From positions 1-6,835 of the forward strand of contig JAGYOS010000012.1 in the NCBI GenBank assembly GCA_018399475.1: 6,835 nt of DNA, read 5' to 3'. The notes beneath the pieces were generated by a model. The model did not search any database, was not told where the DNA came from, and was given only the letters and a program-made list of their open reading frames with translations. Each line of letters starts with the position of its first letter. The stretch's first letter is position 1. The stretch comes from a bacterium (GTDB lineage: Bacteria; Patescibacteriota; Minisyncoccia; CAIUEV01; JAHKAQ01). Made by a program: the position numbers and the translations under genes. This document shows positions 6,078-6,835 of the stretch, in pieces.

Positions 6078-6835
6078 ATGAATAAAGCTTTCTTTTCTAA
6101 GCTTATCCAAACAATTGAATCCCGTTCTTTAATCGCAAACGAAGACCGGATTCTTTTAGGTTTGTCGGGAGGAACTGATTCAAGCTGCCTTTTTTATGCT
6201 CTACTCCATCTCAAAAAAAAGTATCACTTTGAATTAACGGCCGTTCACTTAAATTACGGAGTGAGGAAAAGCGCCGCCGAGGATGAAAAATTTTGTTCAA
6301 AAATTTGCCGGCAAGAGAAAACGGGGCTTTTCAAATATCAAGTTCTCAAAAACAGTTTGCGTTTTTTCTCTTTTGGAGAAAAAAATGGAAAGAGCAAACC
6401 GGTAAGAATAAAAGTTCCCCATAATTTGTTAAAAGTACCTAATTTTGAGAATAGGGCCCGCAAAATCAGATATTATCTTTTTGAGAAAATAGCTCAAAAA
6501 AATAATTTTTCCAAAATTGCTATCGCTCATAATGCTAACGACCAAGCAGAAACGGTTCTCATAAATTTTCTAAGAGGCAGCGGTTTAAAGGGCATCGGCG
6601 GAATGAATTATCGGAGAGGAAAAATAATCAGGCCCCTTTTAGATATTACCCGTAAAGAAATCCTCCATTTCATGAAAAGGAATGGATTCAAATTCAGGAC
6701 CGACGAGACCAATTTTGACGCCGGCTTTACTCGAAATAGAATAAGATACCAATTGCTTAAAGAAATTGAAAAAAATTATAACCCAAACATTGTGGTAACT
6801 TTGGCAAGAAATTCAGCTCTCTATCGAGAGGCCGA
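6078..6835 (+). CDS. tilS: tRNA(Ile)-lysidine synthetase, partial (C-terminus outside window)
   Basis: This is the first 252 codons of TilS, which joins lysine to cytidine 34 of the CAU-anticodon isoleucine tRNA using ATP, so that it reads AUA and is charged with isoleucine. The PP-loop SGGTDS (residues 30-35) binds ATP. VHLNYGVRKSAAEDEKFC (56-73) matches the second conserved block, with Tyr60 where histidine is usual. NFENRARKIRYYLF (122-135), AHNANDQAET (150-159) and LRGSGLKGIGGM (165-176) follow in the family's order. Then come RPLLDITRKEI (185-195) and DETNFDAGFTRNRIR (209-223), a TilS signature. The segment at about 94-121 between blocks is lysine-rich and may be a small insertion. The ATG at 6078 starts 3 bp after the rpsA stop, so cotranscription and coupling are likely. 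AUA codons occur in the neighbouring genes, in keeping with a working enzyme. The frame is open to the window end. Confidence 0.95.
   Translation, partial: MNKAFFSKLIQTIESRSLIANEDRILLGLSGGTDSSCLFYALLHLKKKYHFELTAVHLNYGVRKSAAEDEKFCSKICRQEKTGLFKYQVLKNSLRFFSFGEKNGKSKPVRIKVPHNLLKVPNFENRARKIRYYLFEKIAQKNNFSKIAIAHNANDQAETVLINFLRGSGLKGIGGMNYRRGKIIRPLLDITRKEILHFMKRNGFKFRTDETNFDAGFTRNRIRYQLLKEIEKNYNPNIVVTLARNSALYREA

Noticed and set aside
1..6835. Possible alternative genetic code (TGA as glycine, as in some related lineages)
   Set aside because: All complete genes end at TAA with normal family length and use ordinary GGN glycine codons. No gene needs read-through of TGA, so the standard bacterial code explains everything.

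Overview
This AT-rich window reads as chromosomal housekeeping DNA from a bacterium of the Candidate Phyla Radiation (Patescibacteria, Parcubacteria-like). That placement is inference. It rests on lysine-rich, compact proteins, very short gene spacing, a four-domain ribosomal protein S1 with a long lysine tail, and the apparent lack of Shine-Dalgarno sequences. No marker gene that would settle the lineage (16S rRNA, a ribosomal protein cluster) is present. All five visible stop codons are TAA, and the reading frames need no recoding of TGA.

Layout: two divergent gene runs face away from a 254-bp AT-rich spacer (4414-4667). Leftward, in order of transcription, are a metallo-beta-lactamase-fold hydrolase of the UlaG/UPF0173 type (3754-4413), a 104-residue single-pass membrane protein of unknown function (3418-3732), DNA gyrase subunit A (954-3428), a class I SAM-dependent methyltransferase (368-925), and the start of a solute-binding lipoprotein cut by the window edge (1-345). 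Gaps are 21 bp, an 11-bp overlap, 28 bp and 22 bp, so one operon is likely. Rightward are ribosomal protein S1 (4668-6074) and, 3 bp later, the first 252 codons of tilS (6078-6835), the tRNA(Ile2) lysidine synthetase.

How the genes fit together: gyrase A sets DNA topology. S1 helps mRNA bind the ribosome. TilS makes the tRNA that reads AUA codons, which are used in these genes. The hydrolase, membrane protein and methyltransferase have no assignable substrates, and their link to gyrA is positional only. The lipoprotein suggests uptake of an external solute.

I found no mobile element, CRISPR array, RNA gene or defence system, and no clear sign of a new biological system. The points most worth following up are the possible structured leader before rpsA, the apparent lack of Shine-Dalgarno sites at all starts, the S1 lysine tail, the uncharacterised membrane protein overlapping gyrA, and an alanine at the quinolone-contact serine of GyrA.
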